From: Lysobacteraceae bacterium
GTDB taxonomy: Bacteria; Pseudomonadota; Gammaproteobacteria; Nitrococcales; AK92
Length of the DNA: 64,000 nucleotides
Direction: 5' to 3'
Assembly (NCBI GenBank): GCA_012523465.1
Contig: JAAYIK010000025.1
Coordinates: 1 to 64,000 of the forward strand
Shown one piece after another: positions 17,640 through 25,365 of the stretch (position 1 is its first letter; each line of letters begins with the position of its first letter). Below the pieces are notes generated by a model that ran no database searches, was not told the DNA's origin, and saw only the letters and a program-made list of their open reading frames with translations. The translations under genes and the position numbers were made by a program.

Positions 17640-18683
17640 ATGGCTAGGTCGTTGATGAAGCGCCTGGCGGTGACCTTGGTGGTCGGGGTCGCCGTGGCGA
17701 TGTTGGGTTCGGGTGCGTTCGCCCAGGAGACGAAGCCGCAGAACGTCATTAAGTGGCGGTTGCAGGCCCATCTGCCGACGGGCAGCGGCTCCTGGCAGGA
17801 CAGCGTGGTGGCGATGCGCGACAAGCTAGCTGAGCGCACCGGCGGCCGCCTGCAAATCGAGCTGCATCCGGCGAACTCGCTGATGGGCGCGACCGAGATC
17901 TTTCCGGCGGTGCGTCGCGGCATCCTGCAAATCGGCTACACCTCGCCGGCCTATCTGATGGAGCACGTGCCCACCGCTGGGCTGGCCTTCGCGGTGCCGG
18001 GTGCGTTCCAGGATGTCTGGGAGGCGCTGTACTTCTGGAAGAACCTAGGCTTCGAGGACCTGATTCGCGAGGAGGCCGAAAAGCAGGGGGTCTACTACTT
18101 TACCGACAAGCTGTACCCGACCGAGATGGTGCTGAAGAAGCCGGTCGGTTCGCTGCGGGAGTTCAGCAGCCTGCGCATCCGCTCGGCCGGGATGCTGCAG
18201 CGCTACATCAACCAGGTCGGTGCCGCGACCAGCTACATCCCCGGCCCCGAGATCTATCAGGCCATGGCGACCGGGGTGGTGGACGGCGCCCACTGGGGCG
18301 CGGCGCAGGAGGCCAACTCGCTCAGCCTGTACGAGACGGCCAAGTACCACGTGCGACCGGCACTCGGCGTCGGCGGTGTTGAGGCCTTCATCATCAACAA
18401 GAAGGCCCTGGATTCGCTGCCGGAGGACATCCGCCGCATCGTCGTGGAGACCATGGAGGAGCACTTCTGGCTGCGTACCATCGAGTACCAGTACCAGGAG
18501 CTGAAGCTGCTCAAGCAGCTGGCGGAGGAAAAAGGCGTGCAGGTGGTCGAGCTCCCCCAGGACGTGCAGGCCAAGCTGTGGGAGGTTGGCCGCCAGATGC
18601 GGGCCGAGGAGGCCAAGAAGAGCGACAACGCGCGCGAGGCGGTTCGGCGGCTGGAGGACTTCCTCCACACCCTCGGTCGCTGA
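17640..18683 (+). CDS. dctP: TRAP transporter substrate-binding protein, DctP family
   Basis: Periplasmic binding protein, 347 residues, with a signal peptide ending near GSGAFA-QE. DctP-family features include HPANSLMGATEIFPAVRRG, the carboxylate-binding Arg region SLRIRSAGMLQRYINQVGA near residue 180, and ATGVVDGAHWGAAQEANSL. The ATG at 17640 follows GGAGGGAGAG, a strong ribosome site. It delivers an organic acid to the DctQM permease encoded downstream. Its place next to an acyl-CoA ligase suggests the same acid is activated after uptake. The large permease is interrupted, so the system may be inactive. Confidence 0.9.
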   Translation: MARSLMKRLAVTLVVGVAVAMLGSGAFAQETKPQNVIKWRLQAHLPTGSGSWQDSVVAMRDKLAERTGGRLQIELHPANSLMGATEIFPAVRRGILQIGYTSPAYLMEHVPTAGLAFAVPGAFQDVWEALYFWKNLGFEDLIREEAEKQGVYYFTDKLYPTEMVLKKPVGSLREFSSLRIRSAGMLQRYINQVGAATSYIPGPEIYQAMATGVVDGAHWGAAQEANSLSLYETAKYHVRPALGVGGVEAFIINKKALDSLPEDIRRIVVETMEEHFWLRTIEYQYQELKLLKQLAEEKGVQVVELPQDVQAKLWEVGRQMRAEEAKKSDNAREAVRRLEDFLHTLGR

Positions 18684-18823
18684 CCGGGGAGAGCGGCGGT
18701 GGACCTTCGGGGCCATCGCCGCTCGCCTAACTCGCCGGCAGCCCAGCGCTGCGGACCAATAACGGCTTGTCGCGCGGAACCTGCGCTCGTCGCCGGCGCT
18801 GCGCCCGATCAAGGCACCCTGCC

Positions 18824-19372
18824 ATGCGATATCTCAACGGGCTACTCAGCGGAATCACCTGGTTGAACGAGCGTCTCGGCCGGTGGTTCGTCGCTTATCT
18901 GGTTTTCGTGATGTTCTTCCTGCTGCTGATCGAGGTGGTCGCCCGTTACGTCCTGGCGGCGCCCACCATCTGGGCCACGGAGCTGACCCAGATGATCTTC
19001 GGGGCCTACATCATGCTGTCGGGTGGCTACCTGCTGGTGCATCGGCGCCATGTCAGCGTCGACATTTTCTATTCGCGGTTTTCGCCGCGGACCAGGGCCG
19101 CGACTGACATCGCCACCTCGGTGTTTTTCTTCATCTTCATGCTGGTGCTGCTGAAGGAGGGGTGGACGATGGCGGAGGAGGCGATCAGCACCCTGGAAAC
19201 TAGCCACTCGGCCTGGAACCCGCCCATCTGGCCGCTTAAGCTGCTGATCCCGATCGGAGCCCTGCTGTTGCTGCTGCAGGGCATCGTCAAGCTGGTGCAG
19301 GACGTCCGCACCTTCTTCGCCGGCGCGCCAGCGGCCGCCGAGCGGCTGCAAGCAGAGGAGGGCGAAGCATGA
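18824..19372 (+). CDS. dctQ: TRAP transporter small permease, DctQ family
   Basis: 182 residues with four predicted membrane helices. The family text [20 protein letters not shown] followed by [15 protein letters not shown] is clear. The start at 18824 (MRYLNGLL) is preceded by AAGG and removes a basic non-hydrophobic extension. Its stop overlaps the dctM ATG (ATGA at 19369), so the pair is coupled. Confidence 0.9.
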   Translation: MRYLNGLLSGITWLNERLGRWFVAYLVFVMFFLLLIEVVARYVLAAPTIWATELTQMIFGAYIMLSGGYLLVHRRHVSVDIFYSRFSPRTRAATDIATSVFFFIFMLVLLKEGWTMAEEAISTLETSHSAWNPPIWPLKLLIPIGALLLLLQGIVKLVQDVRTFFAGAPAAAERLQAEEGEA

Positions 19373-20679
19373 CACCCGGCATCATGACGCTGCTGTTCTT
19401 CGGCTCGCTGCTGCTGTTCGTCTTCCTCGGCGCACCGCTGGCGTTCGTGCTGGGTGGCGTGTAGGCCATCTTCCTCTATTTCACCTGGGGGATGGACGGC
19501 TTCTTCATGGTGAGTGGCCGCATCTGGACCACCATGAACAGCTTCACTTTGGTCTCCATCCCGCTGTTCGTGCTGATGGCACTGATCCTGGCACAGACCA
19601 GCGTGTCGCAGTCGCTTTATCGGATGATGCATCTGTGGATGGGCGGGTTGCGCGGCGGGCTTGCCATCGGCACCGTGGTGATCTGCGCCATCTTCGGCGC
19701 TATGGTGGGGGTGAGCGCCGCCGCGGTCGTGACCATGGGCACGGTGGCGCTGCCGGCCATGCTGGAGCGCGGCTACGACAAGCACATGGTGCTCGGCGCC
19801 ATCAACGCCGGGGGCGGTTTCGGCGTTTTGATCCCGCCCAGCGTCGCCATGATCATCTTCTGCCTGACCACGGGGGTGTCGGTCGGCAGCCTGTTCGCCG
19901 CCGGCATGCTGCCGGGCTTGCTGCTGGCCCTGCTGGTGGCGTTGTACATCGCCGTGCGCTGCTTCTTTCAGCCGCAGCTGGGCCCTGCCCTGCCCAAGGA
20001 GGAGCGCGGCAGCTGGCGGGAGAAGCTGCTTGCGCTGCGTGCCGTACTGCTGCCCATCGTCGTGGTGGTCATGGTGCTCGGCTCCATCCTCAGCGGCATC
20101 GCCACGCCCACCGAGGGAGCGGCAGTCGGCGTGCTAGGAGCGCTGGTGTGCGCCCTGGTCAGGCGGGAGCTGAGCTGGCGGATGCTGTCGGAAGCGGCGC
20201 AGGAGACGCTCAAGATCTCCGGCATGATTATGTGGATCTTCATGAGCTCCCATGCCTTCAGCACCGCTTACAACGCCATGGGGGCGCAGGACATGATCAT
20301 GGAGCTGGTCGGCTACCTGCCGGGGGGAGCCTGGGGGGCGCTGGCCGCCATGCTGGGCCTGATCTTCGTGCTGGGCATGGTGCTGGACCCGATCGGGATC
20401 ATGCTGATCACCCTGCCGGTCTTCATGCCCATCATCGAGTTGCACGGCATCGATCCGATCTGGTTCGGGGTGCTGTTCATCATCATGATCGAGACCGGCT
20501 ACATGACCCCGCCGTTCGGCTTCAACCTCTTCTACCTGCGGGGTGTGGCGCCGCCGGAAATCACCATGGGCGACATCTACCGCTCGTCGATTCCTTATGT
20601 GGCGATGACCCTGCTCGGGCTGCTGATCGTGGCGCTGTTCCCGGCGCTCGCGCTGTGGCTGCCGAGCAAGCTTTTCTGA
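19369..20679 (+). pseudogene. dctM: TRAP transporter large permease, DctM family, interrupted by an in-frame TAG
   Basis: The ATG at 19369 overlaps dctQ and has the ribosome site GAGGAGGGCGAAGC. The frame reads [20 protein letters not shown] then LGGV, meets TAG at 19462-19464 (codon 32), and continues without any frame change through [15 protein letters not shown] to the normal end at 20679, total 436 sense codons, the usual DctM length. Downstream motifs are intact ([49 protein letters not shown]). Restart at the ATG at 19492 would lose the first helix. Either a point nonsense mutation or a consensus error. Confidence 0.85.
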
Positions 20680-20695
20680 CGCGCCAGGTCTTTTG

Positions 20696-20741
20696 GCCCA
20701 GTTCAAGGTCGCAGGCGCGGCCTTGGCTGGGCGACTTTTTT
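20696..20741 (+). terminator. Probable terminator after the TRAP genes
   Basis: GCCCAG and CTGGGC arms with an inner AAGG/CCTT pairing and a loop of about 12 bases, followed after GAC... by TTTTTT at 20736-20741. The stem is imperfect. Confidence 0.5.
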
Positions 20742-20814
20742 GTCTGGAAACGCACGAGAGGTGTAATCGGCCCGGGGTGGAGCCAGGAAAAAGTCGGGCG
20801 TGCAGGAAGGGATA

Positions 20815-20891
20815 TGGCGCACCCGGCTGGATTCGAACCAGCGACCTTCGGCTTCGGAGGCCGACACTCTATCCAACTGAGCTACGGGTGC
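20815..20891 (-). tRNA. tRNA-Arg (anticodon CCG)
   Basis: A 77-nt cloverleaf on the minus strand. The acceptor GCACCCG pairs with CGGGTGC, the D-arm is GCTCAGTTGGATAGAG, the anticodon stem TCGGC/GCCGA encloses CTCCGAA (anticodon CCG, reading CGG), and the T-arm is GCTGGTTCGAATCCAGC. The 3' CCA is encoded (TGG at 20815-20817 on the plus strand). It is followed on its own strand by the reverse side of the TRAP 3' region. Confidence 0.97.
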
Positions 20892-20905
20892 GTCGTAGAG
20901 GGCAT

Positions 20906-20934
20906 AGCATACCTTGCTTCGCCCCTCAGTCCAA
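20906..20934 (-). promoter_or_regulatory. Promoter of the tRNA-Arg gene
   Basis: On the minus strand TTGGAC (20934-20929), a 17-base spacer and TATGCT (20911-20906) stand 14 bases before the tRNA 5' end, a sigma-70-type arrangement at the expected distance. Confidence 0.6.
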
Positions 20935-21126
20935 GGCTTGCGCCGATATTCTGTGCTATTGTCTGCTGCCGAAGCAGACAAGTGGGCGGAGCCGGTCGTG
21001 TTTTCGCCTGCAGCCTTTGCCGTTATACTCTGGCCTCCTTGCAGCGGCGCGCTCGGGTGATGCCAGAGGCTCTTAGGCGCCATCAAGCGACAAGCCGATT
21101 TGCCATTGTTCAGACGGGAGCTCACC

Positions 21127-21636
21127 GTGAGCAAGCAAGAAGATACCAAGTTCATCAAAACCTTCATCGGTGTGATCATCGCGCTGATCGTCCTGACGGT
21201 CGCACTGATTGTGCTGGCGACCCGCACGGGGTCTCCCACCGAATCCGAACTGCAGGCGAGGCAGGCTCTGGATCGGGAGCGCGCCGAGGAGCGGCTGCAG
21301 CCGGTGGGGGCGGTGCGGCTGTCGGGTGAGCCCATGCCCGAGATCGCGCAGGCGCAGCCGGAGCCGGCGGCGGCTGCCGGGACGCAGACTCCGGAGCAGG
21401 TCGTGCAGTCGGTGTGCGCCAGTTGCCACGATACCGGTCTGCTTGGCGCGCCCACGCGTGGCGACAAGGCGGCCTGGGAGGCGCGTCTGACCAGCAAGGG
21501 GCTGGATACCCTCGTCAGCAGCGCGATCAACGGCTTTGGTGCCATGCCGCCGCGCGGCGGGGCCAGCATCAGCGACGACGAGGTTCGCGAGACCGTGCTG
21601 TTCATGCTGCGCGAGGCCGGCCTCGAGGTCGAATAA
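21127..21636 (+). CDS. Membrane-anchored cytochrome c5-type protein
   Basis: 169 residues. An N-terminal membrane helix ([19 protein letters not shown], about residues 13-35) anchors a Glu/Pro/Ala-rich linker and a C-terminal class I cytochrome domain: heme site CASCH near residue 97 and the Met ligand region [12 protein letters not shown] near 140. It is a periplasm-facing electron carrier of the cytochrome c5 group. The start is GTG at 21127, fixed by GGGAG six bases upstream; TATACT at 21024-21029 may be its -10 element. It converges on the AgmX/PglI-like gene, with a shared hairpin terminator between them. Confidence 0.88.
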   Translation: MSKQEDTKFIKTFIGVIIALIVLTVALIVLATRTGSPTESELQARQALDRERAEERLQPVGAVRLSGEPMPEIAQAQPEPAAAAGTQTPEQVVQSVCASCHDTGLLGAPTRGDKAAWEARLTSKGLDTLVSSAINGFGAMPPRGGASISDDEVRETVLFMLREAGLEVE

Positions 21637-21650
21637 ACCTGTTGTGGTTT

Positions 21651-21685
21651 CACGAAAAAGCCGGCTTCAAGCCGGCTTTTTCGTG
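21651..21685. terminator. Bidirectional terminator
   Basis: A perfect 17-bp inverted repeat around a single C (arm CACGAAAAAGCCGGCTT) gives AAAAA-GCCGGC-loop-GCCGGC-TTTTT on either strand. It ends both the cytochrome gene (plus) and the 12-gene motor operon (minus). Confidence 0.93.
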
Positions 21686-21700
21686 CCTGCGTTTTTCCCC

Positions 21701-22624
21701 TCAGGACGGGAAGAAGTGGATGGGATAGGTCACCGTCACCGTCTCCACGTCCTTGGCGCCGAAATTGAAGGTGCGTATGCGTGCCAGCAGCCGTTGCTCC
21801 AGCTCCGGGTCGCCCAGCTCGCTGGAGACGATGCCGATATGCGTGACTGCGCCAGAAGGGGCGATGGTCAAGCGTAGCACCACCCGGCCCTGCAGCGCGG
21901 CGTTTTCCCGCAAGGCGCGGTTGTAGATGCCGAAGATGGCGCCTTTGTTGCGATCGAACACCAGCTGGATTTCCTCGTCGGTACGGGTAGCTTTCTTGTT
22001 GCGCTGGCCGGCACCGCCCCCAGGCGGGCCGGTGTCGCCGATGGGGCTGCTGACGATTTGCGTCGAGCGTCCGCCCAGCTGCACGCCGGCGCCGGTGTCG
22101 CGGCTCAGCCTGCTGGTGTTGATGCCACCGCTACCCTGGGCGACGCGGGCGGTGAGGATGGAGCGCTCGGTGCGCTCGGCGCTGCCGCCGGAGGTGGACA
22201 GGCGGCCTTCGCGCAGCCGGCCGGCCGAAGCATCGTCGTGCAGTGACTGCAGGCTGTCTCGCATGGCGAGCACGCCCGCGCGCTGGGCCTGCTCGCGGGC
22301 GCTTTGCGGCTGCGGTGCCGGTGCCGGCCGCTGGGTTGGGGCGGGAGTTTGCGCCGTCTCCGGCGTCGGCGCCACTTCCGCCCGGCTCTGGGCCGGCGGC
22401 GGAATGGGTTGGGGCTCCATCAGCAGGCGGACGTAGCGCCTGGGTTCGGGTTCCGGCGGCGGCTTGGCGAGCTTTACCACCGGCAGAAAGGGAATGACCA
22501 GGCTCAGCAGCAGCAGGATGGCGGCGACCCGCAGCAGGATGCGGCGGAACCGCGCATCCTCCTCGCCTCCGCGGTTCCAGGGCAGCGGCGGAGGCGTCAG
22601 CAGCTCTTGGATGACGGCGCTCAT
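21701..22624 (-). CDS. AgmX/PglI-type TonB-like trans-envelope protein
   Basis: 307 residues, last gene of the motor operon. A short cytoplasmic tail precedes one membrane helix (LLRVAAILLLLSLVIPFLPV, about 28-50), a Pro/Ala/Gln-rich periplasmic stretch (55-110) and, from residue about 215, the AgmX/PglI C-terminal domain, a TonB-like fold: VFDRNKGAIFGIYNRALREN, GRVVLRLTIAPSGAVTHIGI, then RLLARIRTFNFG. By analogy with TonB, TolA and Myxococcus GltG/GltJ it should transmit force from the TolQR-like motor to outer parts. It lacks the GYF and zinc-finger modules of the large Myxococcus AgmX. Start two bases after the upstream TolR stop. Confidence 0.85.
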   Translation of the reverse strand: MSAVIQELLTPPPLPWNRGGEEDARFRRILLRVAAILLLLSLVIPFLPVVKLAKPPPEPEPRRYVRLLMEPQPIPPPAQSRAEVAPTPETAQTPAPTQRPAPAPQPQSAREQAQRAGVLAMRDSLQSLHDDASAGRLREGRLSTSGGSAERTERSILTARVAQGSGGINTSRLSRDTGAGVQLGGRSTQIVSSPIGDTGPPGGGAGQRNKKATRTDEEIQLVFDRNKGAIFGIYNRALRENAALQGRVVLRLTIAPSGAVTHIGIVSSELGDPELEQRLLARIRTFNFGAKDVETVTVTYPIHFFPS

Positions 22625-22626
22625 GC

Positions 22627-23124
22627 TTATCCTCCCTGGTCCGGCTTCTGCACCACTGCCAGCGAGATGCGACCGAAGCCGGCGTCGGCGCAGGTAGCCA
22701 TCACTTTCTTCAGGATCCGGTACGGCGTGCCGCGGTCGCTCATGATGGTGATCTCGCCGCGGTCGCCGTCTTCCTCGCCCGCGGCCTGCTGGCTGGTCAG
22801 CGCCTCGCGCAGGGCCGCGATGATGAGGGCGTCCTCGCCAAGTAGCGGCTCGATTGCGGCGATGGGCTGGCCGTCGATCTGGATCTCGCTGCTGGTCACC
22901 AGAACGGTCGGGGTTTCATGCGGCGAGGTGTCGGCGATGGACTCCGGCAGGTCGACCGCCTTGGGCAGGGAAATCTCCTGCACGTCGTTGGAATGCACCA
23001 GCAGGAAGAACACCAGGATGGTGAAGATGTCCATCAGCGCGACCAGGTTGAACGGCGGCAGCCGCCGCCCGCGGCCGTGTCGTCTCTCCCTGCGCTGCGC
23101 ACGGCGCAATTGCAACATGCTCAA
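22627..23124 (-). CDS. ExbD/TolR-family motor protein with the conserved Asp
   Basis: 165 residues. Basic N terminus, one membrane helix (LVALMDIFTILVFFLLV, residues about 27-43) and a periplasmic domain. Asp32 in ALMDIF aligns with the proton-carrying Asp of TolR/ExbD, so this copy should be the energised one. The periplasmic part ends with RILKKVMATCADAGFGRISL, the usual TolR C-terminal fold. It overlaps the other TolR gene by four bases; together with the TolQ-like protein they form a proton-driven stator. Confidence 0.9.
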   Translation of the reverse strand: MSMLQLRRAQRRERRHGRGRRLPPFNLVALMDIFTILVFFLLVHSNDVQEISLPKAVDLPESIADTSPHETPTVLVTSSEIQIDGQPIAAIEPLLGEDALIIAALREALTSQQAAGEEDGDRGEITIMSDRGTPYRILKKVMATCADAGFGRISLAVVQKPDQGG

Positions 23125-23621
23125 GAACCTCTCCTCAGTTGCGGCGCATCACCGATGGAGACGTCCGGGAACAGCTCGGCATAGACGATGCGCTCGTCCT
23201 GCTGCACCGGCACGACTCGCACGGTGTCCATGACCCGGATCAGCTGCTCATAGGTCAGTTCCGGCTCCAGCAGCAGGGTGGCGGCAACCGTGTCAGGCGC
23301 CCGCGCCTTGAGCTGCTGCAGCAGCGCGGAGAGGCCTTCCAGGTCATGCTGACCGTCGCGGTTGGGCAGCTCCCGCCGCAACCCCGCTGCGTGGTCGCTG
23401 ACCACCAGCCGGTCCTCGCGCACGATCACCTCGAGCTGCAACGGCGGCTCGGCGCTGGCGGCCTGGCTCGCCTGCGGCAGGCTCAGCTCATGGATGGCCA
23501 TGCGGGAGAACACCGCCATCACCAGCAGAAACGGCACCAGCGCCACCATCAGGTTCATGAAGGCGGTGATGTTCATCTCCGCCTCCACAGGCCGACGTCT
23601 GCGCCGCAGGCGGGTGCTCAT
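23121..23621 (-). CDS. ExbD/TolR-family motor protein lacking the conserved Asp
   Basis: 166 residues with the same plan as the next gene: basic N terminus (RLRRRRR), one membrane helix (FMNLMVALVPFLLVMAVF, about 21-38), periplasmic domain ending in QLIRVMDTVRVVP. Aligned with TolR (INIVPLLDVLL against MNITAFMNLMV), the essential Asp is Asn23. The copy therefore cannot carry protons in the known way and is likely structural or regulatory in a heteromeric TolR pair. ATGA overlaps on both sides. A role in sensing load or in peptidoglycan binding is conceivable but unsupported. Confidence 0.9.
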   Translation of the reverse strand: MSTRLRRRRRPVEAEMNITAFMNLMVALVPFLLVMAVFSRMAIHELSLPQASQAASAEPPLQLEVIVREDRLVVSDHAAGLRRELPNRDGQHDLEGLSALLQQLKARAPDTVAATLLLEPELTYEQLIRVMDTVRVVPVQQDERIVYAELFPDVSIGDAPQLRRGS

Positions 23622-24280
23622 GCCGCAGCCTCGTGCGGTTCGGCCGCCGCGGCGCCTGGGTCGAGCTTGTTCAGCATCTTGACCGCGGCCATTTCCAGGC
23701 TGCCGATCACCTGGTTAGTCTTCGATTGCAGCATGGCGTGAAGCAGCAGCAGCGGAATGCCCACGATCAGGCCGAAGGCCGTGGTGTTCATCGCGATGGA
23801 GATGGAGGCGGAGAGCAGGTCCGCCTTTTCCGCCGCGCTGGCGGCCGAGATCGAGGTGAAGGCCTGGATCAGGCCGATGATGGTGCCGAGCAGCCCCAGC
23901 AGGGTGGCGATGTTGGCCAGCGTCGCCAGGTAATGGGTGCGCTTCTCTAGCCGCGGCACGACCTCGAGCATGCTCTCTTCCATGGCAAGCTCGATGGCCT
24001 CCCGGTCGCGGGCCGTGGCCGCGCGGCTGAGCCCGCTGCGGAGGATGGCGCTGATCGCGCTCCTGGATTCCTGGACAATGCCTTGGACCTCGCTCAGCCG
24101 GCCAGCCTGCAGCAGCGGCATGACGCGATTCCAGGCGCTTTGGTTGCGGATTCGGAACAGGCTCAGATAGATGTAGCGCTCGATAGCGATGGCCAGCCCG
24201 AAGGCCAGCACCACCACGATGGGGTACATGAAGATTCCGCCATCCTGAAAGAAGCGGACGATCGTATTGTAAATATCCAT
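23618..24280 (-). CDS. MotA/TolQ/ExbB proton-channel family protein
   Basis: 220 residues, three membrane helices: about 18-36 (YPIVVVLAFGLAIAIERYIY), 115-140 (LANIATLLGLLGTIIGLIQA) and 160-185 (AMNTTAFGLIVGIPLLLLHA). The second and third carry the Gly-rich and Thr-containing faces that line the proton path in TolQ and ExbB. It is the motor core for the two TolR-like proteins encoded next, one TolQ to two TolR genes as in Myxococcus AglR-AglQ-AglS. A 43-bp gap separates it from the upstream small secreted protein. Confidence 0.92.
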   Translation of the reverse strand: MDIYNTIVRFFQDGGIFMYPIVVVLAFGLAIAIERYIYLSLFRIRNQSAWNRVMPLLQAGRLSEVQGIVQESRSAISAILRSGLSRAATARDREAIELAMEESMLEVVPRLEKRTHYLATLANIATLLGLLGTIIGLIQAFTSISAASAAEKADLLSASISIAMNTTAFGLIVGIPLLLLHAMLQSKTNQVIGSLEMAAVKMLNKLDPGAAAAEPHEAAA

Positions 24281-24323
24281 ATCTCAGACTCCTTGTGGCA
24301 CCGCCGGAAGAGCTCGCCGCTTC

Positions 24324-24605
24324 CTAGTCAATCGCCTGCATCGCATGGTAGTAGTCCAGCTCGCGCCGGAAGACTTCTGGGTCCAACGGCCCGATGCCTT
24401 CGTTGAACAGGCCGCTGGCTGGCGACGGCGTCGCCTCGCCCAGCTCCGCGCTTTGCCAGGGGACGATGTAGAGCGCCTTCGGCAGCTCCCTGTTACCGAT
24501 GACGTCCATGCCCTGTAACTCGCGCTCGTCGGTGCTCTCCGTCGCTGCTGCCGTGGCGCCGTTCAGAAGAAAGAGTGCCACTGCCAATGTCCCTGCCCGT
24601 TGCAT
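24324..24605 (-). CDS. Small secreted protein of the motor operon, unknown function
   Basis: 93 residues: signal peptide (TLAVALFLLNGATAAA, cut near residue 21), then a short soluble part with DVIGNRELPKALYIVPWQ and an acidic/Tyr end RRELDYYHAMQAID. I recognise no domain. It lies four bases after the TPR lipoprotein stop and 43 bases before the TolQ start, so it is part of the operon. The NRELPKALYIVPW core looks conserved enough to be a binding peptide, perhaps for a TPR protein; this is speculation. Confidence 0.7.
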   Translation of the reverse strand: MQRAGTLAVALFLLNGATAAATESTDERELQGMDVIGNRELPKALYIVPWQSAELGEATPSPASGLFNEGIGPLDPEVFRRELDYYHAMQAID

Positions 24606-24609
24606 GACT

Positions 24610-25365
24610 TCATCCTTGTTGCCTGCGCCGCTCCAGATCGGCGATCCATTGGTCGACTTCGGGATCCGCATCCCCGGACAGCTCCTGATAGCGGCGGTAA
24701 TGCTCCAGCGCGCAGTCGGGCTGCCGCAGATACAGATCGCACAAGATTCCGAGGTTCAAGTGACCGTGGCGGGACTCCGGATGCGCCGCCAGCAACCGCT
24801 GGTAGAGCGCTTTCGCTTCCTCGAAGCGGCCCGCGCGCCGTTCCAGGATGGCGAGCCAGTTGAGGGCGACCGGATGCTCGGGATCGGTGCTGAGCGCCTG
24901 CCGCAGTACCGCCGTCGCCTGTTCTTGCCTCTCGAGGTGGATATAGGCGACGGCCAGATTTACAAGTACTCCGGACAGCTCGGGATGCCGTTCCGCGACC
25001 GGCTCCAGCGCCTCGGCCGCTTGCCGGTACTGCTGCTGCCGTAGCATGGCCACGGCCTGCTGGAAGACGCGGCGGACCTCGGGCTCGACTTCGCCGGCCA
25101 CGGGTGCGGCCGGCGCTGGCTTTTCCTGTACGGCGGCTGGCTCGGTCTTGGGCAGGGGCGGGCTGCCGGCGCAGCCGGTCATGCCCGCCAGCACGGCCAG
25201 TGGCAAGGCGCGGGCAAGCAGGGCCGTCCGCCGGGGCTGGGCGGGCCCGGCTGCATTGGACTTGGCAGGCTCGTCTCGCGGCCCCTTCGACGGCGTGGTC
25301 GGCCGCAACGGTGCCGCGGGCGCGGGATCGGGGTAGTCAGCGGATGGTTTCGACAAAGTGCTCAC
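24610..25365 (-). CDS. TPR lipoprotein of the motor operon
   Basis: 251 residues. The first 45 residues are Pro/Ser-rich, then a lipoprotein signal (ALPLAVLAGMTGC). Residues 95-235 hold about four tetratricopeptide units (QYRQAAEALEPVAERHPELS, AYIHLERQEQATAVLRQALS, NWLAILERRAGRFEEAKALY, ILCDLYLRQPDCALEHYRRY). The GTG start at 25365 overlaps the upstream gene by 29 bases; a later start nearer the lipobox would give a more usual signal, so the true N terminus is uncertain. Comparable in type to Myxococcus GltE/AglT, a TPR lipoprotein (family analogy only). Confidence 0.8.
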   Translation of the reverse strand: MSTLSKPSADYPDPAPAAPLRPTTPSKGPRDEPAKSNAAGPAQPRRTALLARALPLAVLAGMTGCAGSPPLPKTEPAAVQEKPAPAAPVAGEVEPEVRRVFQQAVAMLRQQQYRQAAEALEPVAERHPELSGVLVNLAVAYIHLERQEQATAVLRQALSTDPEHPVALNWLAILERRAGRFEEAKALYQRLLAAHPESRHGHLNLGILCDLYLRQPDCALEHYRRYQELSGDADPEVDQWIADLERRRQQG

